Source of the DNA: an uncultured Bacteroidales bacterium | Lineage (GTDB): Bacteria; Bacteroidota; Bacteroidia; Bacteroidales; F082 | NCBI GenBank assembly: GCA_905234645.1 | Contig: CAJOIS010000001.1 | Coordinates: forward strand, 115,309-179,308 | Direction: 5' to 3' | DNA: 64,000 nucleotides | Shown: piece by piece, positions 54,398 to 63,087 of the stretch | Position numbering within the stretch: position 1 is the first letter of the stretch | Layout: every line of letters begins with the position of its first letter | Made by a program: the position numbers and the translations under genes | The notes under the pieces: generated by a model | Databases searched by the model: none | Told to the model about the DNA's origin: nothing | The model's input: the letters and a program-made list of their open reading frames with translations, nothing else

Positions 54398-55997
54398 ATC
54401 TCACGACCACCTTTTGCACCTTCACGTCATTGCCGTTGGTCAGGCGCACTACATAGACGCCTTGGCTGAGGCTGCTGAGGTCCACGCCGTTGCCTTTCAG
54501 TACCTTGTTGCACAGCGTGCGACCCGTCATGTCGACGAGGCTGAAGTCGGCGCCTTCGACGTCTTCGCAGAAGTAGAGGTTGCGGCCGTTGACGAAGCAG
54601 AAGGTCTGCTGGGTCTGTTCGTTGACACCCGTCATGGCTTTGAAGACCAGGGTGAAGCGGGACTCGTAGTCGTGGTTGGTGGCGCTGAACTGGTAGTCGG
54701 GCTGGACGAGCAGGTCGACGTCGGCACCGGTCTTATTGTCGATCAGGTGGAGGTATTCCATCCTGACGTCGTTGACTTCGATTTTGAGGGTGTAGTTGCC
54801 GTCTTCGCTAGCCTTGAAGTTGACGGGCATCGAGTTCTCGATATTGCTGTTGACCACGGCGTAGTCTTCACCGCCTTGTGGGATGTAGACCTTGGTGTTG
54901 TCGGGATTGAGCATGAACTTGGGCAGCGTGCTGCTGTTGTCGAAGCGCACGATGGCGCGGTCCATGGCGACGCCACGATCCTTGAGGACGTTGACGACAA
55001 TCTTGGCAGCGTTGGAGTTGTTGACGACGTTGGGAGCGAAGGTGACGTTCTCGCCTTCTTCCGTGGCCTTGACGAAGACACCGTTCATTGCCGGGATGAC
55101 CGTGTTGGCATCAAAAGCTTCGAGATCGGTACCGTCGGCTTTCATCTTATAACCAGCTCTGTCGATGATGGCGCCATTCTCATTCAGGAAGGGGTTGCCG
55201 ATGAGGTTCCAACCGTGCATGGTTGCATCGGGGTTGGTCTCGGAATAGACCAACGGGATAACGCCGTCGCCGCTGTAGGCTGTGCCCGTGAATTGGAGCG
55301 TGGTGCCGCCTTCGCTAGCATAGAGGTAACCCTTGCCGGACACAATGTTTCCGAAATTCGGGTTGATGGTACCGTTTTGTTCGTAATCCTCAGCTTTGTA
55401 GTTGATCCACTCATTATACTCGTCGTCGCCGTTCTGGTCGAAGTAGTAGAGATCGAAGTTACTCGAGATGAAGCCATTTTCCGTCGAAGGAGTAATCGCT
55501 TCTGTCACAGGCGAGGCGATTAGGTGGTAGCCACCAGCGTTGCCGGCACCGTAACCTTCGATGTTGAGGGTGTAGGTCTGAGAGGTTGAGGGGGTGGTGA
55601 AAGCAAATTGAAATGCAGTCGCATTCGTATTACCAATAATTGCATTAGTAACGAATGTAATAGTATTCAAACTTTGCAGATCAAGTTCCGTATTTACCTC
55701 TGGATCATGATTAAAAATGCGGAATACAATAATGTCTCCATCATTACCACATATCGAAATGGGAACTGTGTATCTATGCCATACTGGGTTGTAGCTTGCC
55801 TTTTTTGCACCTCTACATTCATCTCCACAAAAAGCGCCAATTTCTAACTGGTTGGATTGTTGTTCTACACCATCAATAATGATGACTCCAGTGACACTCA
55901 TAGTGCTTTCAATTCCTGTAACTGGTGTCCAATGTGTTTGCGAAAAAACAGTTCTTCCAAAAAGAACCAAGATTGTAATAATTAATAGTTTTTTCAT
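54396..55997 (-). CDS. T9SS-secreted protein with type A sorting tail
   Basis: The 533-residue protein has a signal peptide (LLIITILVLFGRTVFSQ), a beta domain with LEIGAFCGDECRGAKKASYN, a middle repeat-rich region (YHLIASPVTEAITPS, GWNLIGNPFLNENGAIID) and a C-terminal Por tail (FSLVDMTGRTLCNKVLKGNG, LSQGVYVVRLTNG). It should be exported through the type IX system. The first 131 codons are AT-rich while the rest is GC-rich, with a sudden change near 55605. The next T9SS gene lies 24 bases upstream. The surface function is unknown. Confidence 0.87.
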   Translation of the reverse strand: MKKLLIITILVLFGRTVFSQTHWTPVTGIESTMSVTGVIIIDGVEQQSNQLEIGAFCGDECRGAKKASYNPVWHRYTVPISICGNDGDIIVFRIFNHDPEVNTELDLQSLNTITFVTNAIIGNTNATAFQFAFTTPSTSQTYTLNIEGYGAGNAGGYHLIASPVTEAITPSTENGFISSNFDLYYFDQNGDDEYNEWINYKAEDYEQNGTINPNFGNIVSGKGYLYASEGGTTLQFTGTAYSGDGVIPLVYSETNPDATMHGWNLIGNPFLNENGAIIDRAGYKMKADGTDLEAFDANTVIPAMNGVFVKATEEGENVTFAPNVVNNSNAAKIVVNVLKDRGVAMDRAIVRFDNSSTLPKFMLNPDNTKVYIPQGGEDYAVVNSNIENSMPVNFKASEDGNYTLKIEVNDVRMEYLHLIDNKTGADVDLLVQPDYQFSATNHDYESRFTLVFKAMTGVNEQTQQTFCFVNGRNLYFCEDVEGADFSLVDMTGRTLCNKVLKGNGVDLSSLSQGVYVVRLTNGNDVKVQKVVVR

Positions 55998-57062
55998 ATG
56001 GATTGTTTTCTATTTTAATAATTACTCAACAATAAATTTACTATAATATATGTTGCCAGATTTGCATATGACTTTCAACAAATAAACTCCAGGTGACACT
56101 GAACTTATTAATGTGTTTTTGTTGGTAGTTTCTTTATAAATTGTTGTACCTACCATGTCATTAATAATATACTCTGATACTTGTTCTTCTTCAGGAATAA
56201 GGACTTTAAACTCTTGGTTTCTTTTTACCGGATTTGGATAGAGAGAAATGTAATTTGTCTCCATGGCAGGTTGGGTAAACTTAATTACCAAAGGATTGTC
56301 CAGACTTCCGACAATTTCATTTTCTTTAAAACTAATGTACGTTTCACTTTCTAAATCAAGAGTTTTAAAAGAAATCGTCTCTTTGTTTGTACCCGATACA
56401 CACAATAAGGCATAATAACGTCCAGTAGGAGGAAAATAACTAAGCTTTACGCTCCCCCTACATTCATCATTTACAAATGCTCCAACCTCTATGTCATCTG
56501 TAATTTCTTTGTCACCAATACTTAAAACAGCAATTATACTGTTATTAAAGGGATACTTATCAGTTATTGGAGTCCAATATAAATCATTATTTGTGTTGTC
56601 CACATTATCCCTGCCAATAGTATAATGGAATGAATTCGTGTTGGAATTTGAGTAATACATATATCCTTTGCCTGGGTACAAAACAAAATCATCCGGATAC
56701 CATCCGAAGCCCTCATAATATGTGGTAAAATTATTCTTATCTTTAAGAACATCACCATCAACAGGCTCTAAAGCAGACAAAGCAGGAGTGACATATTGAT
56801 TTGTCGACACAGGGTATCCAATCCAATTCCAGTTTCTAGTAAGAGTAATCTCATGATTCGAAGGATTGGCGAAAACACCAACCATGCTAACATTGCAAGC
56901 CGTATTAGTCTGAATCATATAACCTTGTTCGTTGTTTATTGCTTCAAGTCCACCATACCAAAGATCGTAATCGACTTCACCATAATAGTTTATTGTAAAG
57001 TCGTTTTGAGATTTGATAGTAACACCATTGTGTTCCAAACTATTCTCTATCATAGTTAAGGC
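55605..57062. other. AT-rich mosaic block across two T9SS genes
   Basis: Sampled lines inside the block have about 30-32% G+C (for example 56281-56400), while neighbouring lines of the same reading frames have about 60% (for example 54481-54540). The block holds the last 346 codons of the gene starting at 57527, a 24-base gap and the first 131 codons of the gene starting at 55997. The edges are sharp on both sides. Confidence 0.75.
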
Positions 57063-57527
57063 AGCCTCGCCATTGGTGATCTCAATCGGCGTCGACCACC
57101 AAGTCCATCCTTGTGCCAATTCTGTCGTCATCGTCTGTGTCGTCGTGAAGTTCAGCACCTGAGGTGCACCAGGCGTTCCGTAGCCTTCTTCTGATCCATC
57201 GAGGGTGGTCTCACAGGTGGTGTACTCATTCGTACCGTCGTAGAATTTGAAGGTGATGTGGTCGTTGGCATCGGTGTAGAACACCTGAATCCAGAACTTG
57301 CCGTCGGTGTGTGGCGCGGCAATGCCTCGTAGCTCGTCGCCAACGAAGGCGCCGAGACGCATGGCGTTGGAGGTCGTAACAGCAGTGCCATCCATTGTGA
57401 CACTGGCCACGATAGGCGTGTTCGAGGGTTGCGCATGGGAATTGGGATCGTCGCCCCAGTAATTCTGCGCACTCACCGCTCCGCAAAGGAGCAGGGAAGC
57501 CATCAAAAATAGTAGTCTTTTGTTCAT
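56022..57527 (-). CDS. T9SS-secreted repeat protein with type A sorting tail
   Basis: The 501-residue protein has a signal peptide (LLFLMASLLLCGAVSAQ) and two copies of a GAF(V)xDExRG-type beta domain: MRLGAFVGDELRGIAAPHTD near residue 60 and IEVGAFVNDECRGSVKLSYF near 350. Between them lies a WTWWSTPIEI / WNWIGYPVSTN region ending in LYPGKGYMYYSN. The Por tail begins SLYPNPVKRNQEFKV. Codons 1-155 are GC-rich and the rest AT-rich. It is the paralogue and upstream neighbour of the gene ending at 54396. Confidence 0.87.
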   Translation of the reverse strand: MNKRLLFLMASLLLCGAVSAQNYWGDDPNSHAQPSNTPIVASVTMDGTAVTTSNAMRLGAFVGDELRGIAAPHTDGKFWIQVFYTDANDHITFKFYDGTNEYTTCETTLDGSEEGYGTPGAPQVLNFTTTQTMTTELAQGWTWWSTPIEITNGEAALTMIENSLEHNGVTIKSQNDFTINYYGEVDYDLWYGGLEAINNEQGYMIQTNTACNVSMVGVFANPSNHEITLTRNWNWIGYPVSTNQYVTPALSALEPVDGDVLKDKNNFTTYYEGFGWYPDDFVLYPGKGYMYYSNSNTNSFHYTIGRDNVDNTNNDLYWTPITDKYPFNNSIIAVLSIGDKEITDDIEVGAFVNDECRGSVKLSYFPPTGRYYALLCVSGTNKETISFKTLDLESETYISFKENEIVGSLDNPLVIKFTQPAMETNYISLYPNPVKRNQEFKVLIPEEEQVSEYIINDMVGTTIYKETTNKNTLISSVSPGVYLLKVICKSGNIYYSKFIVE

Positions 57528-57565
57528 ATCGTTATGGTTTTGATATTTTCCACTATAATACCGTT

Positions 57566-57573
57566 CAAAAATA
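57566..57573 (-). promoter_or_regulatory. -7 box of the T9SS gene pair
   Basis: On the minus strand TATTTTTG lies 38 bases before the ATG at 57527. Confidence 0.5.
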
Positions 57574-57646
57574 ATAGGTTTATTTGGTTCCTGCTAGGAA
57601 TTTTTCAAAAAAAATCAACGAAAAGTGATATTGAGGAGATTTCTCC

Positions 57647-60600
57647 TTATTCGCCAACTCTTTTTGTGTCACTTTTACTTCTTTGAGTGGCCGAGACATA
57701 CACATAGCCCTTGCCGGGGACGAGGCTGGTGAGCGAGCCGCCCCATGCACTGCCGCTGAAGGTGGCGCTTCCCTCCTGCCCTATGATCTGGTCGCCTTCG
57801 GAGGGGGTGACACCATTACCCAAGGCCTCTGAGATGCTGAGGCCTTCCCCACCCGTGTAGCCGAACCAGGTATAGCCAGGCAGGAAACTGAGGGTAGTTG
57901 GAACGGATGATGTGCCCGTCAAGGTGATCGTGTCGGCATTTTGCGTCTCAATCTTGTACATCTGTCCCGGCTCGAAGCCCTGCAATGTGCCGCTCCAGCT
58001 GCCGTTTTCGTAGCGGGCGAAGCCGTCGTCCTGCGAATTGATGAGGAGGCCGTTGTCGCCAAGGGCGGCCTCCAATTGGTCCAAGGTCGTGGAAACGGTG
58101 GGCGCCCACCAGTTCCAGCCTGGTTGTAACACGATGGATTGTTGATATGTAATCGGTTTTTCAATACAATTGGACCACAACAATTGTGAGGGATCTTCTT
58201 CGAAATAACCTCGGATCATCCAGGTGTAGTTCGCACCAAGATCAGCCAAATCGTCCCAAGAATTGCCGTCAAAGCTTATCCAACGGCCATTGGCATCGCC
58301 TGTGTCGGTGCAGCCGTTGGCCGGATACTGGTCGCTACTGCCGAAAACGATCCACAGTTCCTGTGTTCCATCGATGGCAACCGTTTCGTTTAATTCTATC
58401 TCATGGAAGGATTGGGCGCCAATCGGGTTGAAGGTAGCCGTATACACCAACGTGCTTGGTGCCGACATGCCGCCCAGATAAATGTAAAGGGTAATCGGAC
58501 TAGAGTTGTTGGAGTTTTCATATAGAGCCACTTTCGACAGGAGGGTGCCACTGTAAGAGGCAAGCATTTCACTTGGATACATAATCCCCCAATACATCGT
58601 GTCCCTTGTGCCAATAGACATGGCATACGTGCCATTGTCATAATAAAGCCAACCCTCGTCATCGGTCACACGTGAGGGTTCTTCAACCTTGCCTCTCCCA
58701 TTCACAATATCGATCCCATATTTATAATTTCCTGGAGACAATGCCGGCCAATCGTAGTCTATATAATGGTCTCCGCTCACGTTCTCTGCAATCAGTTCCG
58801 CTTCTTCCCCATCGCAACTGCAGCGATAGACGTTATAGATTGAACGGCTGTTGTACCAATGCACCTTAACATAAGGGCTGTTGGGATTGTTGGCCTCCGG
58901 ATAATACTCGGCAACGACTTGCAAGGGCGTGACATCCACGCTGACTGTTTCCGATGAAACTGATAGCGCTCCATTTGCGTCAACACTTTTCAAATAATAA
59001 GTGTACGTCCTATAGGGTAAATAGTTGTCGAGATAAGTTGTACCACTCGTGTTGCCGACAAGTGCTCCGTTCCTATAAATGTTATACGATTGGGCATTAT
59101 TGGCTGCATCCCATGACAAAGACACGTCTTTGCCGTCAACAGAGGCGACAAGATGAGTTGGAGGATCACAAACAGAAGTAGAACCGTAGGTGAATGAAAT
59201 AGTACTGCCTGCATTCGTGATGTTGTAGATTCTGAAATTATTGTCAATAGTGCCATCAGTGAAAAACGGATAGGCGCTCGTTGAAGCGCTGAATTCGGTC
59301 CTGCCGACATCGGAACTGAAATGTGCATTGTTCAGATTGCCATTCACAGTGGGAGATCCTCCTGGTCTGAAAATGTAGACTTCATCATAAATGCCGTTGC
59401 TGGGATCGTAACCTTGATTCCCATTAAAACGGGTGTCAATACGGTATATAAGAAGTCCAGAGCCAGGCAACGCCGACTCAAACAAGGAAGTCTTGTCTCT
59501 GTATTCCAACACATAAAACTGGTTAGGGTCTTCCGACCGAATTTTGTAGGCGACATTGGTGGGGGTAGCCGAACTGATGGGATTCAGGGTATATGTTCCG
59601 GCCTGGGTGATTTCGGGAATCTCATCAATCCAGTGGCCATATTTCATCTTCATATAGGCTCCACAATGCTGGGGAGGATTGGCATTGCTTTGCATCAAGT
59701 CCCAACTGCCTACTGGTGACAAGTTTGTCCCATTGTAATAGTGGTACAAATCTGGCGCGCTTAAGGAATGGTTCATCTCGTGGCACATTGTTGAAGTGTT
59801 GAAATAGCCCGATGCATCGGCTAGTTGAAAATTGAACGTGTAAACCCGCTTGCCATTAATACTGACCGTTCTGTCATATAAACTCCATTGGTGAGGCCAA
59901 AGCAAGGAACTCCATGTACCAACGTTACCGCGAACGATGAAACAGACATTGTCCACATAGCCGTCATCATTATAGTCGATGTTTAAATCGGTGGGTATCA
60001 TGTCGTTACCATTGATATAATTCACTGCTCGTTCAAGTAGGTCAAATTCGCGTATCTGTCTTTCATTATCATCTTGATAACCATTGGTATTAGTGGATGA
60101 ATTGTATGGCTGGAAATAGCTGCGAGGAAAGGTGTCTTGATAGGAGATGATGGTTTCTCCGTCATGTCCAGGATAAAAGTAGGTGGGAATCTCTATGGCA
60201 CCGTAGGAAGCTGCCCTGAAATAGGTTCTCATCGAAACGGCATTCTGAGAAGTATCATTGAACATATTATTGATGGAAGAATAAGTGTTGGTAAACTCTG
60301 CATCGTCAGAGAAACGAATGAAAATGGAGATGTTGTTGAGCGTGCCATGATTCGGAAGGTCGTCTCGATTGATCAGAGTTTCCTTGTCTTTCCATGCTTT
60401 TCTCCTTTCCATCCATTCTTGGGGCGAAATGAGATTGAAAGGCTGCAAGTTTTTGCTGGCAGGGTCTACCCTATCCGCCACAAACTCCGTGGCCACCAGT
60501 TGACCGTCACGTTTGTCGGCATAAACATAGAAACCTGTTTGGGGATGTTGCACGATGGTAAACCCGTTTGCGTCATGGAGGTAGTTGAAGAATTCGTCTC

Positions 60601-60727
60601 CCGACGCATAGCAATGCAACACAGTGCCGTCAGGTTGGGTTAATGTCACAGGGACATTCCTCAAATAAGCAGCATGAACACTGCCAAGGCAGAAGCATGC
60701 AAAAATCAACAGTATTATTCTTTTCAT
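57647..60727 (-). CDS. M6-family metalloprotease without a sorting tail
   Basis: The 1026-residue protein has a signal peptide (IILLIFACFCLGSVHA), the same pro-region as the protease at 23761 (LTQPDGTVLHCYASGDEFF), the zinc motif MCHEMNHSLSAPDLYHYY near residue 315 and a fibronectin-III-like domain (DPPTHLVASVDGKDVSLSWD). The C-terminal domain has WNWWAPTVSTTLDQLEAALG and LVPGKGYVYVSA. It ends with a short basic tail and lacks the YPNP-type sorting domain. It may be released, or rely on its WNWW/PGKGY domain for another export or attachment path. Confidence 0.9.
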   Translation of the reverse strand: MKRIILLIFACFCLGSVHAAYLRNVPVTLTQPDGTVLHCYASGDEFFNYLHDANGFTIVQHPQTGFYVYADKRDGQLVATEFVADRVDPASKNLQPFNLISPQEWMERRKAWKDKETLINRDDLPNHGTLNNISIFIRFSDDAEFTNTYSSINNMFNDTSQNAVSMRTYFRAASYGAIEIPTYFYPGHDGETIISYQDTFPRSYFQPYNSSTNTNGYQDDNERQIREFDLLERAVNYINGNDMIPTDLNIDYNDDGYVDNVCFIVRGNVGTWSSLLWPHQWSLYDRTVSINGKRVYTFNFQLADASGYFNTSTMCHEMNHSLSAPDLYHYYNGTNLSPVGSWDLMQSNANPPQHCGAYMKMKYGHWIDEIPEITQAGTYTLNPISSATPTNVAYKIRSEDPNQFYVLEYRDKTSLFESALPGSGLLIYRIDTRFNGNQGYDPSNGIYDEVYIFRPGGSPTVNGNLNNAHFSSDVGRTEFSASTSAYPFFTDGTIDNNFRIYNITNAGSTISFTYGSTSVCDPPTHLVASVDGKDVSLSWDAANNAQSYNIYRNGALVGNTSGTTYLDNYLPYRTYTYYLKSVDANGALSVSSETVSVDVTPLQVVAEYYPEANNPNSPYVKVHWYNSRSIYNVYRCSCDGEEAELIAENVSGDHYIDYDWPALSPGNYKYGIDIVNGRGKVEEPSRVTDDEGWLYYDNGTYAMSIGTRDTMYWGIMYPSEMLASYSGTLLSKVALYENSNNSSPITLYIYLGGMSAPSTLVYTATFNPIGAQSFHEIELNETVAIDGTQELWIVFGSSDQYPANGCTDTGDANGRWISFDGNSWDDLADLGANYTWMIRGYFEEDPSQLLWSNCIEKPITYQQSIVLQPGWNWWAPTVSTTLDQLEAALGDNGLLINSQDDGFARYENGSWSGTLQGFEPGQMYKIETQNADTITLTGTSSVPTTLSFLPGYTWFGYTGGEGLSISEALGNGVTPSEGDQIIGQEGSATFSGSAWGGSLTSLVPGKGYVYVSATQRSKSDTKRVGE

Positions 60728-60762
60728 CTTTCAATACATCAATAAACGTTATTCCTGAGCCA

Positions 60763-60770
60763 CAAAAATA
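60763..60770 (-). promoter_or_regulatory. -7 box of the M6 protease gene
   Basis: On the minus strand TATTTTTG lies 35 bases before the ATG at 60727. Confidence 0.5.
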
Positions 60771-60791
60771 GCAAAAGTTATCTTTGATACA

Positions 60792-60830
60792 TAAAAAAAA
60801 CGACTACTCTCATAGGAAAGCGGCCGTTTT
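60792..60830 (-). terminator. Terminator-like hairpin after the hydrogenase operon
   Basis: On the minus strand AAAACGGC pairs with GTCGTTTT, enclosing CTTTC/GAGAG, and runs into a stretch of eight T. It is oriented to end transcripts coming from the hydC region. Confidence 0.55.
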
Positions 60831-60840
60831 CATAACAAGA

Positions 60841-60868
60841 AATCTCCACCTCAATCGAGATGGAGATT
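60841..60868. terminator. 12-bp hairpin downstream of hydC
   Basis: AATCTCCACCTC pairs with GAGATGGAGATT (one wobble) around AATC. On the minus strand it is followed by TTCTTGTT. It may act with the hairpin at 60792. Confidence 0.5.
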
Positions 60869-60899
60869 CTTTCATGTCCCTATATATAAATAAGGTGTG

Positions 60900-60927
60900 G
60901 TAGAGACGGTGCATGCACCGTCTCTAC
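60900..60927. repeat. Perfect 28-bp palindrome, copy 2
   Basis: Identical to 52590-52617, including the central GGTGCATGCACC. It lies 11 bases downstream of the hydC stop codon. Confidence 0.9.
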
Positions 60928-60938
60928 ATTGACACCAA

Positions 60939-61199
60939 TTATTTATACTCGGCCAGCACGTCCTTGACGCGGTCGGGGGTCATACGGCCGTACACCTTCT
61001 CACCGACTTCGATGACGGGAGCAAGACCGCAGGCACCGACGCAGCGGAGGCAGGTCAGTGAGAACTTGCCATCGGGAGTGACCTCGCCGACGTTGATGCC
61101 CAGCTGACGCTTCAGCTCGTCCAACACCTTCTCGGCACCACGCACGTAGCAAGCGGTACCCAAGCAAACGCTGATCGGGTGCTCGCCCTTCGGGGTCAT
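60939..61199 (-). CDS. hydC: NuoE/HydC-like [2Fe-2S] subunit, C-terminal half (frameshifted)
   Basis: The 86-residue frame starts MTPKGEHPISVCLGTACYVR and holds all four cluster cysteines (CLGTAC and LTCLRCVGACGLAPV), i.e. the thioredoxin-like domain of the 24-kDa Complex I-type subunit. In intact relatives this follows FYSLFT directly in one chain. Here the N-terminal half lies in another frame and ends in CCATGA, so the ATG of this half overlaps the stop of the first. Either the gene was broken by about 4 lost bases or the two halves are translationally coupled. Confidence 0.85.
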   Translation of the reverse strand: MTPKGEHPISVCLGTACYVRGAEKVLDELKRQLGINVGEVTPDGKFSLTCLRCVGACGLAPVIEVGEKVYGRMTPDRVKDVLAEYK

Positions 61200-61411
61200 G
61201 GTAAGGAATAGAACGAAACGATGCCGTAGACTCTCGAGACAGGGATGTTCAGTTCCTTGGCGACCAATTCCTGAACCTCAGCCGGCAAATAGCCGAACTC
61301 GCCCTGAACCTTGTGAAGCACGTTGATGACCTCGCCGGCCTTGTTGCCGAACGATTTGCACACTTCCTTCACGAAGTTGATCTTCGATTCTGATAATTTA
61401 ATAACTGCCAT
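61196..61411 (-). CDS. hydC: NuoE/HydC-like subunit, N-terminal helical half (frameshifted)
   Basis: The 71-residue frame (KLSESKINFVKEVCKSFGNK ... LNIPVSRVYGIVSFYSLP) is the helical N-terminal domain of NuoE-type proteins. It stops exactly where the family continues FYSLFTMTPKG. Restoring four bases (TTA TTC ACC in place of TTACC) near 61200 would rejoin it with 60939-61199. It lies 36 bases after the end of the hydA region. Confidence 0.85.
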   Translation of the reverse strand: MAVIKLSESKINFVKEVCKSFGNKAGEVINVLHKVQGEFGYLPAEVQELVAKELNIPVSRVYGIVSFYSLP

Positions 61412-61447
61412 ATTTAATTTCCTTTCTATTATTTACTGGTTATTGAA

Positions 61448-61735
61448 TTACTCGCTGATCTCGACATGGTCTGACTTGTCGAAATAGTGGGTGTGCAGCA
61501 GTTCGTGTGACAGATGGCCACAGGGTTCACCAAGATATTCCTTGTACAACTTGATGATTGAAGGATTCTCATGCGACTTACGGATCGGTTTGCCAGCATC
61601 CTCGCGGTAGATGGCTTCCGTGCGCTTCTTGATGATCTCGCTGTTGCCGTGGTGGTAGGGCTGACCAGCGCCGCCGACGCAACCGCCGGGGCAGGCCATG
61701 ACCTCGATGGCATGGAACTGTTCCGCCTTCGCGCA
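61448..61735 (-). CDS. hydA: hydA fragment: L3 motif and C-terminus
   Basis: This frame gives AEQFHAIEVMACPGGCVGGA, GQPYHHGNSEIIKKRTEAIY and ends HTHYFDKSDHVEISE. It contains the third H-cluster motif and the C-terminal domain typical of group A [FeFe] hydrogenases. It is one base out of frame with the preceding fragment. Confidence 0.8.
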   Translation of the reverse strand, partial: CAKAEQFHAIEVMACPGGCVGGAGQPYHHGNSEIIKKRTEAIYREDAGKPIRKSHENPSIIKLYKEYLGEPCGHLSHELLHTHYFDKSDHVEISE

Positions 61736-62669
61736 CTCTTTCGAGCAGGGCGCGGGCGTTGGACAGACCGTGGGCGATACCGATGTGGATGGGCGTGCCG
61801 TTGAAGTCGACCCAAGCATCGCGGATGCCTTCCATACCACGGAGTTCGGTGAAGTCGATCTTCGGGCAAGGTTTGCCGGTGAACACCTCGTAGGCGGTAC
61901 GGGTGGCAGCTTCGATCACACCACCAGTGGCGCCGAAGATGACGGCGGCACCCGTGGATTCGCCCAGCGGGTCGTCGTAGTCTTCGCTCGGCATGTCCTT
62001 CAGGTCGAGGTTGAACTGCTTGATCAAGCGGGCCAACTCACGGGTCGTCAGAACGTAGTCGATGTCGGGGTTACCATCCTTGTAGAATTCCTTACGCTTG
62101 CTTTCGTACTTCTTGGCCAAGCAAGGCATGATGGAGACGACGACGAGGTCTTCTCTCTTGATGCCCATCTTCTCGGCCCAGTAGTTCTTGGCGATGGCGC
62201 CAAACATCTGCATGGGCGACTTGGCGGTTGAAGGCACATCCAGCATATCGGGGAAGTTGTGCTCGAAGAAGTTGACCCAACCCGGGCAGCAGGAAGTGAG
62301 GATAGGCAGACGGACACTCTTGTCGCCTTCCATGAACTTCTTGATACGGCCGAGGAGCTCAGTGCCTTCCTCCATGATGGTAAGGTCGGCAGTGAAGTCG
62401 GTGTCAAACACATAGTCGAAACCGAGGCGACGCAGGGCAGCGGCCATCTGACCGGTGACGATGGTGCCGGCAGGCATGCCGAACTCTTCGCCGAGGGCCA
62501 CACGCGTAGCGGGAGCCGTGTTGACGATGACGGTCTTCTTGGGGTTGTTGATGGCAGCCATAACGTTGCGGGTGTCGTCCACCTCAGTGAGGGCGCCGAC
62601 GGGGCACACTTGGACGCACTGACCGCACATGACGCAAGGCGAGTCAACCATATCCTGCTCGGAAGCCAC
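61578..62669 (-). CDS. hydA: hydA fragment: H-cluster domain
   Basis: The longest piece runs from SEQDMVDSPCVMCGQCVQVC through TSCCPGWVNFFE and SIMPCLAKKYESKRKEF to the last matching residues GLSNARALLERV near 61735. Beyond that the frame encodes unrelated residues. The true gene changes frame there. Confidence 0.8.
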   Translation of the reverse strand: MASEQDMVDSPCVMCGQCVQVCPVGALTEVDDTRNVMAAINNPKKTVIVNTAPATRVALGEEFGMPAGTIVTGQMAAALRRLGFDYVFDTDFTADLTIMEEGTELLGRIKKFMEGDKSVRLPILTSCCPGWVNFFEHNFPDMLDVPSTAKSPMQMFGAIAKNYWAEKMGIKREDLVVVSIMPCLAKKYESKRKEFYKDGNPDIDYVLTTRELARLIKQFNLDLKDMPSEDYDDPLGESTGAAVIFGATGGVIEAATRTAYEVFTGKPCPKIDFTELRGMEGIRDAWVDFNGTPIHIGIAHGLSNARALLERVREGGTVPCHRGHGLPRRLRRRRWSALPPRQQRDHQEAHGSHLPRGCWQTDP

Positions 62670-63087
62670 GGTTGACGGCGCTCAGGGCACCAACGGTCTG
62701 GACGTTGTTGCACATGTTCTCGCAGCGGCGGCACATGACGCACTTGTCCATATCGCGGACGATGCTGGGCGACATATCTTGACGATAGTGGCTCTGCTCA
62801 CCCTTGAACGGGATGTCGCGGATGCCGAGGTACTGGGCCAGGCTTTGGAGCTCGCAGTTGCCGCTCTTGGCGCAGGTCAAGCAGTCCGTCGGGTGGTCGG
62901 AAAGAATGAGTTCGACCACAGTGCGGCGGGCGTTGATGACGCGGGCGCTGTGGGTCAGCACTTCCATGCCTTCCACACAGTCGGTGGCGCAAGCCGGGGC
63001 CAGGTTACGACGCGGTTTACCGTTGAAGTCTTTGGTCACTTCGACGACGCAAACGCGGCAGCCACCGGGTTTGTTTTCAAATTTCAT
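62644..63087 (-). CDS. hydA: hydA fragment: N-terminal iron-sulfur domains
   Basis: This piece starts MKFENKPGGCRVCVVEVTKD and runs to GALSAVNRGF, covering the [2Fe-2S], His-Cys and first [4Fe-4S] regions. The residues that should precede it (PTLCYFELAG) are present upstream in the same frame without a start codon. The first 22 codons of the gene are in a different frame (63098-63184). Confidence 0.8.
   Translation of the reverse strand: MKFENKPGGCRVCVVEVTKDFNGKPRRNLAPACATDCVEGMEVLTHSARVINARRTVVELILSDHPTDCLTCAKSGNCELQSLAQYLGIRDIPFKGEQSHYRQDMSPSIVRDMDKCVMCRRCENMCNNVQTVGALSAVNRGFRAGYG

Noticed and set aside
61728..62670. Programmed +1 frameshifting in hydA
   Set aside because: Two of the three places also seem to lack residues, and no known shift signal is visible, so deletion or assembly error explains them better.
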